A stretch of DNA of 64,000 bases, taken from NCBI GenBank assembly GCA_947494305.1, contig CANLUL010000001.1, positions 744,001-808,000 on the forward strand, written 5' to 3'. Below are positions 20,293-29,239 of the stretch, piece by piece. The notes under the pieces were generated by a model. The model searched no databases and had not been told where the DNA came from. It saw nothing but the letters and a program-made list of their open reading frames with translations. Source of the stretch: an uncultured Sphingomonadaceae bacterium (GTDB lineage Bacteria; Pseudomonadota; Alphaproteobacteria; Sphingomonadales; Sphingomonadaceae). Position 1 is the first letter of the stretch. Each line of letters opens with the position of its first letter. The position numbers and the translations under genes are program-made.

Positions 20293-20366
20293 GACTCGGG
20301 AGTCCTGAAACGACTCATTTCTGCGGGTTACAGACTCATTTGACTCTCCGCGACTCGTGTTGAATC
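20293..20366. promoter_or_regulatory. Cluster of seven GANTC methylation sites upstream of ctrA
   Basis: Sites start at 20293, 20300, 20312, 20333, 20342, 20352 and 20362 (GACTC, GAGTC, GACTC, GACTC, GACTC, GACTC, GAATC). Chance expectation is about 0.3 in 74 bases. The last four are 9, 10 and 10 bases apart, i.e. on nearly the same helix face. The first two form an inverted pair GGACTC-GG-GAGTCC. The cluster ends 116 bases before the ctrA ATG. Methylation-sensitive control of ctrA is known for a single GANTC site in Caulobacter; a role for this array is inferred. Confidence 0.75.
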
Positions 20367-20382
20367 CTGCCTTAGGGAAAAA

Positions 20383-20416
20383 TTAACCTTTTAAGTTCAT
20401 CTAATTCATGGTTAAT
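20383..20416. promoter_or_regulatory. CtrA-like half-sites in the ctrA promoter region
   Basis: TTAACC at 20383, TTAAG at 20391 and ATGGTTAAT at 20408-20416 (reverse complement contains TTAACCAT). These resemble CtrA half-sites and lie 66-100 bases before the gene, suggesting autoregulation. Spacing does not match the canonical TTAA-N7-TTAA box exactly. Confidence 0.45.
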
Positions 20417-20481
20417 AAATCACCTATCGGGCCGTTAGTTATCTGGTTCGGGGGGAAGTAATTAAGAGAAGGGGCTGCCTG

Positions 20482-21189
20482 ATGCGTGTGCTGCTAATTG
20501 AAGATGAGCCAACAACAGCAAAAGCAATTGAGCTGATGCTAACAACTGAAGGCTTTAATGTGTATACAACTGATCTTGGCGAAGAAGGCCTCGATCTCGG
20601 CAAACTCTATGATTATGACATTATCTGTCTCGATCTAAACCTTCCCGATATGCACGGATATGACGTGCTGAAGAAATTGCGTGTTGCCAAAGTGCAGACA
20701 CCAGTTCTTATTCTTTCCGGTATCAGCGAGATGGATAGCAAAGTGCGTTCATTCGGATTTGGTGCCGATGACTATGTAACCAAGCCTTTCCACCGCGAAG
20801 AGCTGGTTGCCCGTATTCATGCCGTTGTGCGTCGTTCGAAGGGCCACTCACAATCGGTTATCCGCACAGGCAAGCTTGCTGTAAACCTCGATGCCAAAAC
20901 TGTTGAGGTTGATGGCAACCGTGTGCATCTGACTGGTAAAGAATATGCGATGCTTGAGCTACTTTCACTGCGCAAAGGTACAACGCTTACCAAGGAAATG
21001 TTCCTCAACCACCTATATGGCGGTATGGACGAGCCTGAACTCAAAATTATTGACGTCTTTATCTGTAAGCTTCGCAAGAAACTGGCTTTGGCCTGTGGCG
21101 GCGAAAATTACATCGAGACTGTCTGGGGTCGTGGTTATGTTCTTCGGGATATGGAAGAAGAAATCGGGCCAGAAGCTCAGGTTGCTTAG
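20482..21189 (+). CDS. ctrA: Cell-cycle response regulator CtrA
   Basis: An OmpR-family response regulator whose sequence is plainly CtrA. The receiver domain begins [10 protein letters not shown], the phospho-acceptor is Asp51 in [14 protein letters not shown], the conserved Lys lies in VTKPF, and the winged-helix DNA-binding domain contains [12 protein letters not shown] and [11 protein letters not shown]. The 235 residues are slightly more than Caulobacter CtrA, with a short acidic tail ending EAQVA. It controls cell-cycle or motility-type genes by binding TTAA-containing boxes. It is monocistronic, with a strong terminator after it, and divergent from arfB. Upstream GANTC and TTAAC motifs point to methylation and self control. 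Confidence 0.96.
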   Translation: MRVLLIEDEPTTAKAIELMLTTEGFNVYTTDLGEEGLDLGKLYDYDIICLDLNLPDMHGYDVLKKLRVAKVQTPVLILSGISEMDSKVRSFGFGADDYVTKPFHREELVARIHAVVRRSKGHSQSVIRTGKLAVNLDAKTVEVDGNRVHLTGKEYAMLELLSLRKGTTLTKEMFLNHLYGGMDEPELKIIDVFICKLRKKLALACGGENYIETVWGRGYVLRDMEEEIGPEAQVA

Positions 21190-21241
21190 TAAAGTAACGG
21201 GTCGTATTTAAAGCGTAGTATTAGTTCACTACCCAAAAATT

Positions 21242-21277
21242 AAACCGGCAGAAAGCTTAGCTTTTTGCCGGTTTTTT
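21242..21277 (+). terminator. Rho-independent terminator of ctrA
   Basis: AAACCGGCA at 21242 pairs with TGCCGGTTT at 21266, with an inner AAAGC/GCTTT extension and a following T run. It overlaps the last bases of the convergent phosphoesterase gene. Confidence 0.92.
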
Positions 21278-22040
21278 ATTCCGCAGTATCGATATACCAG
21301 TGATCTGCACCCTCAAGTCCAATTGCAGTCAATTTTTCCGAATAATAAGCTCCGGTATCAATACCAATCCGATTACCCTTTTCTACCACCTCGTCGTTTA
21401 TGGTATGGCCGTATACTATTACCTTCTCATGCGGCTCTTTAGCTGACAGAAACTCTTCACGAATCCACCGTAGATCCTTTGGTTTTTGTTCATCCATTGG
21501 AATACCGGGGCGAACACCGGCATGTACGAACGCATAATCTCCGATGACGATTTGATCTTCGAATGACTTTATGAAACTGACATGTTCTTCTGGAAATAAA
21601 GTTGGAATTCTGTGCGCCAGGCGCGTGTGATCCATATCCATATATTCTTTGATCGATATATCGTAGCTTAGGATGGTTTCCTTGCCTCCGATGCGATTGA
21701 AGAATTTTACGGCTTTTTCATCGCCCTCTGCGGCTTTCAGATATACTTCCTCATGATTACCCATCAGGAAACGAACGTCACCCAGTTCTTGTTTCAATGC
21801 CATCGCGGTTTCAATAACGCCGCTGCTATCAGGTCCGCGATCAACCAGATCACCCAGGAAAATAAGTTCACTTTCCGCGTCGCCACGATCACCATCGTCA
21901 GCCACTATCTTCCCAATCAGTTTTTTGAGAAGGTCATTGCGACCGTGAATATCGCCAATAGCATATATGCGTCGCCCATCAGGGACGCGAGCATTGTCCA
22001 TTGGACTGCTGGAAGATTTGCCAAATAAACGTTTGAACAT
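21276..22040 (-). CDS. Metallophosphoesterase, PP1/Ap4A-hydrolase-like
   Basis: A 254-residue calcineurin-like phosphoesterase. All metal-site motifs are visible in order: YAIGDIHGRND near residue 30, FLGDLVDRGPDS near residue 65, FLMGNHEEVYL near residue 95, VHAGVRPG and YGHTIN towards the end. This pattern fits bacterial serine/threonine phosphatase or diadenosine-tetraphosphatase-like enzymes; the substrate cannot be chosen from sequence. It stands alone between the ctrA terminator and the saccharopine-dehydrogenase-like gene. Confidence 0.88.
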   Translation of the reverse strand: MFKRLFGKSSSSPMDNARVPDGRRIYAIGDIHGRNDLLKKLIGKIVADDGDRGDAESELIFLGDLVDRGPDSSGVIETAMALKQELGDVRFLMGNHEEVYLKAAEGDEKAVKFFNRIGGKETILSYDISIKEYMDMDHTRLAHRIPTLFPEEHVSFIKSFEDQIVIGDYAFVHAGVRPGIPMDEQKPKDLRWIREEFLSAKEPHEKVIVYGHTINDEVVEKGNRIGIDTGAYYSEKLTAIGLEGADHWYIDTAE

Positions 22041-22118
22041 GATAGGCTTAATTTTGTCCTGCTATATCCCATTTCAAGGGCTATATCGACTTTATTAGCT
22101 GAACCTTGAATGAGCTAC

Positions 22119-23300
22119 TCAACTCTCAACGGTAAAACTCAAACCGGCGCTAGCTTCCAATCTCTTAACGATTTTTTTGCCCATCAAGGCACCCGGTGTC
22201 CAAACACCGCCGCCATGTTTAATCTTGTCCTGGGCCAGACAAAGTGCCGATTCTGCTATCATTTTTGAAGTGGAGCCATAGCCAGGATCTTTATCACCTT
22301 TTACACACAGGCTTGCTGTTTCACCATCTTCCGTTTTTCCAAGAAACAGAACATCATAATGGCCATTGTCTCGTTGTTCTTTTGTCGGCCCTTCGCCTGG
22401 TTTTGGTGCATCATCACCGCCAAAAGGATTGGCTTTTGACAACATTTCAGCAGCTTGTTTGCCCATTTCACCGGCGCTGGTTACGACCATTTCGTCATAC
22501 TTAAAATCTGCGCCATAGGGGAAGTCAGCGAGAAAATTTGTTCGATGAACGTTTTTCGTATTGATTGGCGCCATAACAAAGGGCGCAACCCAGCTATCGA
22601 TATCCTTATCGTGCTTTGGAATTAGCATGTTTGGTTGATCAGGGCCTTCAAAGCCAGGGGTTAAACCAAAGCTACTCGCCAGAATTTTGACTAGCGCGGG
22701 GTTTTTGGCAAGCGCCTTCATGGTTGCTCCCAAGCTTGCAACAGTACCGCCAGAAGGACCACCCTCCATTGCGCGAACCCGGCATTTCACTCTGCTAGCC
22801 GGCTTGCCAAAACGTTTCGTCATGTCCTTTTGCAGCATGAATACACCGAGATCGAATGGGATTGAATCAAACCCGCAGGAGAAGCAAATCTGTGCGCCCG
22901 ATTTTTCCGCAGCATCTTGATGCTCGTCAATTTTTTCACGCATCCATCCCGGTTCACCGCAAAGATCAACATAGTGCGTGCCGTTGGCAACACAGGCGGT
23001 CACGACGTCATCGCCATACAATTGATAGGGACCAACGGTCGTGCAGATAACGGTGGCACGCTTTGCCATGGCATCCAGCGATTCAAAGTCATTAGCATCT
23101 GCGACGACCAAAGGTGTGTCCGCAGGAGCACCAATCAAGTCTCTGACTTCTTCGAGTTTTTCTTGAGAGCGTCCAGCCATCGCCCATTTGGGGGCATCGC
23201 CACCAACGCCATATTGTTCCGACATATATTCAGCGACCAGGCGGCCTGTATAGCCAGTTGATCCGTAGATGATGACATCAAATTCACGCGCATCGGACAT
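22119..23300 (-). CDS. Saccharopine dehydrogenase-like oxidoreductase (trans-acting enoyl reductase type)
   Basis: GGAGGA lies seven bases before the ATG at 23300, so this start is chosen over an upstream ATG whose codons contain the ribosome site. The 393-residue product begins with an NAD(P)-binding fold, DVIIYGSTGYTGRLVAEYM, followed by CTTVGPYQLYGDDVV and HYVDLCGEPGWM, characteristic of the membrane-associated saccharopine-dehydrogenase family. In mycobacteria relatives act as trans enoyl reductases, but in proteobacteria the reaction is not established. True lysine-pathway activity is unlikely. Confidence 0.85.
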   Translation of the reverse strand: MSDAREFDVIIYGSTGYTGRLVAEYMSEQYGVGGDAPKWAMAGRSQEKLEEVRDLIGAPADTPLVVADANDFESLDAMAKRATVICTTVGPYQLYGDDVVTACVANGTHYVDLCGEPGWMREKIDEHQDAAEKSGAQICFSCGFDSIPFDLGVFMLQKDMTKRFGKPASRVKCRVRAMEGGPSGGTVASLGATMKALAKNPALVKILASSFGLTPGFEGPDQPNMLIPKHDKDIDSWVAPFVMAPINTKNVHRTNFLADFPYGADFKYDEMVVTSAGEMGKQAAEMLSKANPFGGDDAPKPGEGPTKEQRDNGHYDVLFLGKTEDGETASLCVKGDKDPGYGSTSKMIAESALCLAQDKIKHGGGVWTPGALMGKKIVKRLEASAGLSFTVES

Positions 23301-23323
23301 AGGGTGTTCCTCCAAATAGTGCT

Positions 23324-23398
23324 GTCATGCTGAATTCGTCCCAGAATCTCTTTCGAGCGTAAGTGCCCTTGTAGATCCTGAAACTAATTCAGGATGAC
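23324..23398. repeat. REP-like element: two facing copies of a 26-base repeat
   Basis: The plus copy at 23324-23349 begins GTCATGCTGAATTCG. The minus copy at 23398-23373 begins GTCATCCTGAATTAG. They match at 21 of 26 positions and face each other across about 23 bases. The minus copy also contains an internal CCTGAA/TTCAGG inverted repeat. It lies between the saccharopine-dehydrogenase-like gene and dcd. The GTCAT-CTGAA core resembles intergenic repeats I recall from sphingomonad genomes. Confidence 0.65.
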
Positions 23399-23426
23399 GG
23401 TATAAAACTTGAAGAACGCTTATGGC

Positions 23427-23981
23427 CTACAGCTTGGGTAGAGTCACACCTTTTTGGCCCATATATTTGCCAGATCTTTCAGCATAGCTCGTTTCGCATG
23501 GCTCATTGCCTTTCAGGAACAGGAACTGACAGGCGCCTTCGTTGGCATAGACTTTGGCGGGAAGGGGGGTTGTGTTCGAAAATTCGAGAGTCACATGACC
23601 TTCCCATTCTGGTTCAAGTGGGGTCACATTGACGATAATGCCGCAACGCGCATAGGTGGATTTGCCTAAACAAATCACCAGAACATCACGTGGTATCCGG
23701 AAATATTCTACAGTGCGGGCAAGAGCAAAGCTGTTTGGCGGAATGATGCAACAGTCGGTTTTGCGGTCTACAAAGCTGCTATCCGAGAAATTTTTTGGGT
23801 CTACTATTGCGTTGTTAACGTTGGTGAACACTTTGAATTCATCCGAGACTCTTGCGTCATATCCATATGATGACAGTCCATAACTAATGCACCCGTCGCG
23901 CTTTTGAGATTCTACAAATGGCTCGATCATGCCAGCATGTTTGGTTTCGTTACGGATCCAGCGATCGGAGAGAATAGACAT
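23427..23981 (-). CDS. dcd: dCTP deaminase
   Basis: Deaminates dCTP to dUTP, supplying dTMP synthesis. The 184-residue length is standard. YGYDARV, the substrate-binding GKSTYARCG, the catalytic-loop [16 protein letters not shown] and the conserved Glu in [10 protein letters not shown] are all present. It lies 20 bases after the GH25-like gene on the same strand and is likely cotranscribed with it. Confidence 0.96.
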   Translation of the reverse strand: MSILSDRWIRNETKHAGMIEPFVESQKRDGCISYGLSSYGYDARVSDEFKVFTNVNNAIVDPKNFSDSSFVDRKTDCCIIPPNSFALARTVEYFRIPRDVLVICLGKSTYARCGIIVNVTPLEPEWEGHVTLEFSNTTPLPAKVYANEGACQFLFLKGNEPCETSYAERSGKYMGQKGVTLPKL

Positions 23982-24001
23982 TCAAAATTTCCTATCAGAA
24001 T

Positions 24002-24694
24002 TTAAGGTCGCACTACGTTCCAGTTTACAGGGCCGTCAACCCCGCTTATCCTTCGGATATTGGATGCACGCCACATTACCCAAGGTTTGGTCGCATAGTC
24101 AGGTGGAAAAAAATTATCTTCCAACCAGAACGTACGATTAATTCCACTGGCCAAATTATAGTCTGCTTCCAGCTCTGGAGACACGGCAATCACCGCTGCT
24201 TTTCCAGTGTGTGACTCAATTTGATTGAGGAACGTGTTAAGTTCGCTAAGTACCAGCGCGCGCCCGGGCCGTTCTCCGCATTTTTCATTGTAATCTAGCC
24301 GTACGGCGGGGGGAAGCATGTTTTCATTACGTGGGACGGTTGTAACGAACATCGTAGCCTGATCGCTGGCAAGCCGGCAAAGCGAATATTCATGAAGCGC
24401 ACCATATCGGACGCCTGCCTCGCGGGCGCCCTTAATATTTGTCGCAAAACTTGTATCACGTTTTTCGGCACCGTTGGTTGCAGTCAAATAGGCAAAATCC
24501 ACTCCAGTCGCTCCAGCGACATGCCACACTATTTTTCCATGACTTTCGTCAACTGAAATTCCCTGGACCGGGTATTGGTCGCGCGGCGGCGCCCATCCAA
24601 TAGCGATATTTCGCAACACCAGTGCGAGAACCAGCAACACAATTGCAATCAATCCAATCTGGATTGCGCGTTTTTTATAATTTAGATCTGCCAC
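24002..24694 (-). CDS. Membrane-anchored GH25 (lysozyme-like) protein with altered active site
   Basis: A 230-residue protein with a basic N-terminus and one helix (residues ~12-28), so it is probably an inner-membrane protein facing the periplasm. The rest follows the glycoside hydrolase 25 pattern: a GISVDESHGKIVW start, VDFAYLTATNGAEKRDTSFATNI, and AREAGVRYGALHEY. The acidic pair usually in a D-x-E motif appears as VRLDYNEKC, and the first-strand Asp of GIDVS is replaced by Ser. Muramidase activity is therefore doubtful; it may bind cell wall instead. It sits between UPF0262 and dcd on the same strand. Confidence 0.7.
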   Translation of the reverse strand: MADLNYKKRAIQIGLIAIVLLVLALVLRNIAIGWAPPRDQYPVQGISVDESHGKIVWHVAGATGVDFAYLTATNGAEKRDTSFATNIKGAREAGVRYGALHEYSLCRLASDQATMFVTTVPRNENMLPPAVRLDYNEKCGERPGRALVLSELNTFLNQIESHTGKAAVIAVSPELEADYNLASGINRTFWLEDNFFPPDYATKPWVMWRASNIRRISGVDGPVNWNVVRP

Positions 24695-24724
24695 CCTGTT
24701 TCCCTGTACTGATACGCTGGGGAA

Positions 24725-25207
24725 TTAATTCTTGATATGCAAAACACAGATTAAAGTGAAGAGCCGTCTTGCAGTTTTGAAATCGACTTCGATTTTCCCT
24801 TCTAGGCGTTCTTGTAGCAATTCGGCACCCCGATCATGCACGCCGCGTCTCGCCATGTCGATCGTCTCAATCTCTGCAGCGGTCGCCTTTCGAATTGCTT
24901 GGTAATAGCTATCACATATCGCGAAATAATCTCTTATAGGTCTACGAAAGCGGCCCAGAGCAAGAATTAGTGTCTCGAGAGGTTCATCATTCTCACGCGA
25001 AATAGATAGAACCAACCGGCCTTCTTGCACGCTTAGGTTCAGTTTATATGGCCCTGAGTATCCATGGTCATGTTCTCGAAGCGGCTTGAAATGGTTTTCC
25101 TCAATCAAGTCAAAAATCGCAATCCGGCGTTCTTGCTCAATATCCGCATTACGCCAGATAATGGTCGCCTCGTCTAATTGGACATCGATGATACGCGGAT
25201 CGGACAT
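24725..25207 (-). CDS. UPF0262 family protein
   Basis: A 160-residue cytosolic protein whose start, [19 protein letters not shown], and block [14 protein letters not shown] match the alphaproteobacterial UPF0262 family. The start at 25207 is chosen from family length; the longer open frame up to 25519 would overlap dnaB and reads as noise. The function is unknown. In many alphaproteobacteria UPF0262 lies near nucleotide- or cell-cycle-related genes, as here between dnaB and dcd. It diverges from dnaB across 152 bases. Confidence 0.85.
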   Translation of the reverse strand: MSDPRIIDVQLDEATIIWRNADIEQERRIAIFDLIEENHFKPLREHDHGYSGPYKLNLSVQEGRLVLSISRENDEPLETLILALGRFRRPIRDYFAICDSYYQAIRKATAAEIETIDMARRGVHDRGAELLQERLEGKIEVDFKTARRLFTLICVLHIKN

Positions 25208-25359
25208 TGCGCCCTGTTGCCGAAGTAAGAAGCTTTGGACAAGAGTTTTTGCGGCGCAGCAATTTTTATCAACTGTTGTCCACAAACCTGTCCCCGCATG
25301 ATTTGGTAAATTCATCGTAACCATCTTGCCAGAATCTAACCGAACGTGGATGAAGGGGC

Positions 25360-26859
25360 ATGGCCGAATTGATGCAATTTGATAATGATGACAGTGAAGA
25401 ACAACGCTTGCCGCGCAATGTTGAGGCAGAGGCGACGTTTCTTGGCGCGTTGCTGATCGACAACCGAGTCGCTGAGGATGTGCAGATAAAGCTGCGTCCT
25501 GAACATTTCTATGAACCACTTCATGGCCGGATTTATGAGCAGGCGTTGAAACTGCTCGATAAGAATATGGTGGTTACGCCGGTGACACTGAAACCATATT
25601 TTGATTCCGATGAGGCGATGAAGGTTCTTGGCGGCCCTTCCTATTTGGCTAAACTCACCGGAGATGGTGCCGGCCTGATCGGGGCGCGTGATTTTGCCAA
25701 TCAAATTTATGATCTCGCTTTATTGCGAGAATTGGTCACGGTTGGCCGGACGCTGGTTGATGGAGCCTTGGATACGAGCGAGAGCGTCGCCCCCAAGGAA
25801 CAAATTGAAGAGGCGGAAACGGCGCTTTACCGCGTTTCCGAAGGCGAAGCACAGGAAGGTGGGGTAAAGTCGTTCCTCGCGGCTTCCACTGAAGCCATAG
25901 CCAATGTAGAGCGAGCGTTTAACAGCGGCGGTAAAGTTTCAGGCATTACCACAGGCCTGACAGATTTGAACGCTAAGATGGGCGGCCTGCATAAGTCAGA
26001 CCTTCTCATTCTGGCAGGGCGACCTGGCATGGGTAAGACATCGTTGGCGACCAATATCGCATTTAACGCCGCACAGCGCTGGATGCGCGATCAACAGGAT
26101 GGGATTGCGGAAGAAGATTCACTCGGCGCACGGACGGCGTTTTTCAGCCTGGAGATGTCGGCCGATCAGCTAGCGACCAGAATCTTGTCCGAACAAGCCG
26201 AGATTAGTTCGGAGCTTCTGCGTAAAGGTCAAATTAGCCGCGATGACATGCATCGTCTTGCGATGGCATCGCGTGAGCTGCAGGATTTGCCACTTTATAT
26301 AGATGATACGCCGGCATTGACGATTGCAGCGCTCAGAACGCGGGCGCGGCGGTTACAGCGACGTAGCGGGATTGGCTTGATAGTGGTTGATTATCTGCAA
26401 CTGCTTCAAGGTTCCGGACGCGCCAACGACAACCGCGTGAACGAAATTTCGGAAATTAGCCGAGGCCTGAAAACTCTTGCGAAAGAGTTGAATTGTCCAG
26501 TGGTGGCGCTCTCCCAACTTAGCCGTGCGGTCGAAAGCCGCGACGACAAGCGCCCACAACTATCCGATCTGCGCGAATCTGGTTCGATCGAGCAGGATGC
26601 AGATATCGTGATGTTTATTTTCCGCGATGAATATTATCACTTGGCGGTAAAACCCGATGATCCAGATGAGAGCAGCACAGAAGAACAGCGTGCAAAATAT
26701 CTCGCGTGGGAAACTGACCATCAAAGCAAGGTGAACAAAGCGACCGTAATAGTCGCGAAAAACCGTCAAGGTTCGACCGGTAATGTGCCGCTTAGCTTTA
26801 TTGCAGAGTTCACCAAATTTGGCGATCTGGCCTATGGGGATTCACCCGAAGATTATTAG
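25360..26859 (+). CDS. dnaB: Replicative DNA helicase DnaB
   Basis: The hexameric fork helicase. The N-terminal domain starts [20 protein letters not shown] (about residues 12-115), followed by a linker and a RecA-like domain. Walker A is AGRPGMGKT near residue 219, Walker B is IVVDYLQLL, the H3 motif is [11 protein letters not shown], and H4 includes [17 protein letters not shown]. At 499 residues it is intact without an intein. It is monocistronic and convergent with the nitronate monooxygenase gene. Confidence 0.97.
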   Translation: MAELMQFDNDDSEEQRLPRNVEAEATFLGALLIDNRVAEDVQIKLRPEHFYEPLHGRIYEQALKLLDKNMVVTPVTLKPYFDSDEAMKVLGGPSYLAKLTGDGAGLIGARDFANQIYDLALLRELVTVGRTLVDGALDTSESVAPKEQIEEAETALYRVSEGEAQEGGVKSFLAASTEAIANVERAFNSGGKVSGITTGLTDLNAKMGGLHKSDLLILAGRPGMGKTSLATNIAFNAAQRWMRDQQDGIAEEDSLGARTAFFSLEMSADQLATRILSEQAEISSELLRKGQISRDDMHRLAMASRELQDLPLYIDDTPALTIAALRTRARRLQRRSGIGLIVVDYLQLLQGSGRANDNRVNEISEISRGLKTLAKELNCPVVALSQLSRAVESRDDKRPQLSDLRESGSIEQDADIVMFIFRDEYYHLAVKPDDPDESSTEEQRAKYLAWETDHQSKVNKATVIVAKNRQGSTGNVPLSFIAEFTKFGDLAYGDSPEDY

Positions 26860-26917
26860 GGAAAAGCAACTGTCTGTGTGCAGTTGGGCATAGTAGCACG
26901 CCAGTTATTGAATGCAT

Positions 26918-27937
26918 TTAGATTAAGCTTTTGCTTAAAAGTTCTGCTGCTTCTGCGTCAATATCATGGATCACCTGTTCGGCTGAATCAACTTCGTTGA
27001 TGAGCCCTACAGCCTGACCGACGGTAATATGCGCTCTACTATAGTCCTCCTGCTGAACACCCTCCAGATAATCTTGGATTGCTTCTTCGGGGTTGGCGCG
27101 AAGCTCATCGGTTTGACTTTCCCATTTGCGATGCAACTGGTTTCTTATCGCTCGAAAATCAAATTGCTTAGGCCAGTTTTTGCTCCGCAATATATCAAAT
27201 ATTTCGCTTCTGGCCGTACCATCACCATTGATCGGAATCGCAGTCTGTTTTGCAGTGTCGGCGGCCAAAGACTCTTCGGTTGCCCATAGCCTTGATCCAA
27301 TCAGTGCACCATCAGCGCCCAGCATCAGAGAGGCCGCAAGGCCTCGGCCATCGGCTACACCACCGGCAGCAAGTAAAACCGTTTGCGGGGAGTGATTGGC
27401 AAGCCAATCTGCAATTTCTGGAACGAATGTGAAGGTGCTGCGTCCTTCGAAATTATTCATTCCATGACCGCCTGCTTCGGCTCCCTGCGCAACGATGACC
27501 GACGCACCGGCATCCACTGCTTGGGGTAGCTGTGAAAATGATTGTATCTGGCAAATAACCGGGATTTGATGATCAATCAAAATTTTGGAAAAGTGGGTTG
27601 GATCACCAAATGATAACATGATCGCTGCCGGCTTTTGTGGCTGATCGAGCAACCAGTCGAAAGCACTGCTGTCTTCTTCCAGTTTCCAAGATATAAAGCC
27701 GCAACCAAGGCGCGACAAACTTAGTTCGTCTCCATCGAGCCTAGTCAATGCATCCATATATTCACGCTTAGTCCAAGACAGATCTCCATATCCGCCGCCA
27801 ACCAAACTCAACGCGCCTGCACGAGCACAAGCTGCCGCCAGATTGCCGCCAGTTGCGAGGGCCATGGGGGCTAAGGCAATGGGTGTGGTAAGATTGAACT
27901 TTTGAACAAATCTATTGTTGATCAATGGCTGTTTCAT
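26918..27937 (-). CDS. Nitronate monooxygenase / NAD(P)H-dependent flavin oxidoreductase
   Basis: A 339-residue TIM-barrel flavoprotein of the 2-nitropropane dioxygenase family. APMALATGGNLAAACARAGALSLVG opens the barrel. The substrate/flavin region AQGAEAGGHG carries the catalytic His of class I enzymes, and LAAGGVADGRGL with GADGALIGSRL binds FMN phosphate. It presumably oxidises alkyl nitronates such as propionate-3-nitronate; enoyl reductase (FabK-like) activity is an alternative. It is a single gene with dnaB converging on it. Confidence 0.85.
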   Translation of the reverse strand: MKQPLINNRFVQKFNLTTPIALAPMALATGGNLAAACARAGALSLVGGGYGDLSWTKREYMDALTRLDGDELSLSRLGCGFISWKLEEDSSAFDWLLDQPQKPAAIMLSFGDPTHFSKILIDHQIPVICQIQSFSQLPQAVDAGASVIVAQGAEAGGHGMNNFEGRSTFTFVPEIADWLANHSPQTVLLAAGGVADGRGLAASLMLGADGALIGSRLWATEESLAADTAKQTAIPINGDGTARSEIFDILRSKNWPKQFDFRAIRNQLHRKWESQTDELRANPEEAIQDYLEGVQQEDYSRAHITVGQAVGLINEVDSAEQVIHDIDAEAAELLSKSLI

Positions 27938-28038
27938 TTCATGCGACTAGATAAGCTTTCTATAGAATTCAAACGATAGTTGAATGCATGATCATTCAAA
28001 GAACACATCTCCACTCAGAATGTGCGTGACCTTGTATT

Positions 28039-28821
28039 CTAGAAAATTGGATCATTCGCCCCGTTGTCATCGGTGCCTGGTAACGGCGTTACATCTTCAT
28101 GTATGCCGCATTCGGTTTTGTCCCAACCGCGCCAGCGACCGGCCCTGGGGTCTTCTCCTGGTTTGACTTTTGATGTGCAGGGCGCACAGCCAACCGACAG
28201 ATAGCCTTGTTCTTCAAGCGGATGACGAGGGATGTCATATTCTTCAAAATAGGCATCAAGGTCATCCTTGGTCCAATCGCCTAGTGGATTGATTTTTAGC
28301 TTCCCTTCTTTGACTTCAAAGCGCGGCAGGTTTTCACGAGTAATCGACTGGAAAGATTTCCGTCCAGATATCCAGGCGTCCAAACCAGCTTTTGCGCGCG
28401 CCAACGGCTCAACTTTGCGAATTTCACAGCAGCCATCGGGATCAAAGGACCAGCGCAAACCGTTTTCGTCTTTCTCGGCGAGAACGTCCGCTTTTGGTGT
28501 GACGACCTGAGCATTCTTGATGCCCAATTCATCGATTAACTGTTCACGATATTCCAGCGTTTCGGGGAACATTTTTAAAGTATCAACGAATATGACCGGT
28601 ACTGTTGGATCTGCCTTCGCTACCAGATGCAGCAGTACGGCCGCCTCTGTGCCAAAGGATGAAACCAGACCCACCGTACCCAGTTGATCTTCGGCAAACA
28701 GTGTTTTTAACATTGTCGCCGTTTCAACACCTTCAAATCGGGTGTTTAGTTCATCTGCGTCGGCCTGCGTAAACGTCGGCCTTGCATCTATGAAATCGAT
28801 TTTTCTTGCTGCTTCACCCAT
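28039..28821 (-). CDS. cysH: Assimilatory APS reductase (CysH family, iron-sulfur type)
   Basis: Reduces adenylyl sulfate to sulfite with thioredoxin or glutathione. The 260-residue start at 28821 (MGEAARKIDF) overlaps the DUF934 stop by eight bases and is chosen by family length. The PP-loop motif is SSFGTEAAVLLHL. The paired cysteines DGCCEIRK and VGCAPCT form the Cys-Cys...Cys-x2-Cys signature of [4Fe-4S] APS reductases, and the catalytic Cys is in the C-terminal ECGIH. This points to APS rather than PAPS as substrate, so no APS kinase step would be needed. It is the last gene of the sulfur operon. Confidence 0.92.
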   Translation of the reverse strand: MGEAARKIDFIDARPTFTQADADELNTRFEGVETATMLKTLFAEDQLGTVGLVSSFGTEAAVLLHLVAKADPTVPVIFVDTLKMFPETLEYREQLIDELGIKNAQVVTPKADVLAEKDENGLRWSFDPDGCCEIRKVEPLARAKAGLDAWISGRKSFQSITRENLPRFEVKEGKLKINPLGDWTKDDLDAYFEEYDIPRHPLEEQGYLSVGCAPCTSKVKPGEDPRAGRWRGWDKTECGIHEDVTPLPGTDDNGANDPIF

Positions 28822-29239
28822 GGCGTAACTTCCAGATTGGGGACCGTTGATCGGTCGTTCCCTGATAGATATTTTCGTAGCGGCCAAGCGATCGTTCCAT
28901 GACTTCGGGATCGATCGGTTTTTCAGGAGCGAAAGAGTCAAATCCGCAACGCCGCATATAGGCAAGTTGATCAACCAGAACATCGCCGCTAGCGCGCAAT
29001 TCACCTGTATAGCCCTGCTCACGTAAAATTTGAGCAGCGGAATAGCCGCGGCCGTCACCAAAAGCAGGGAAGTCAACTTCGATCAGCGCCAATCGTTCGA
29101 GATAGGGCAATAGTTGCCGAACATCCTCGCCCGCCTCTATGCGCACGGCAGTGGCATTGGATTGATCCAGAAAGCTGTCCATGGAGCCTGCTGGCTCTTC
29201 ATGCGGTTCGTCATCGCGAAAACGGATTGCCTCAACCAT
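28814..29239 (-). CDS. DUF934 protein of the sulfite reductase operon
   Basis: A 141-residue protein; MVEAIRFRDDEPH at 29239 overlaps the cysI stop by eight bases. Motifs IEVDFPAFGDGRGYSAAQILRE and GELRASGDVLVDQLAYMRRCGFD are the DUF934 signature. The family is nearly always found beside assimilatory sulfite reductase and is sometimes labelled an oxidoreductase, but no redox-cofactor motif is visible. A role in sulfite reductase assembly or electron supply is inferred from context only. Confidence 0.88.
   Translation of the reverse strand: MVEAIRFRDDEPHEEPAGSMDSFLDQSNATAVRIEAGEDVRQLLPYLERLALIEVDFPAFGDGRGYSAAQILREQGYTGELRASGDVLVDQLAYMRRCGFDSFAPEKPIDPEVMERSLGRYENIYQGTTDQRSPIWKLRHG

Noticed and set aside
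20293-20366. Considered as a repeat array such as CRISPR
   Set aside because: The repeated unit is only the five-base GANTC site with irregular flanks, with no spacers or cas genes.
24725-25519. The long 264-codon version of UPF0262 from 25519
   Set aside because: It would overlap dnaB and lacks family similarity upstream of residue 105; the start at 25207 fits family length.
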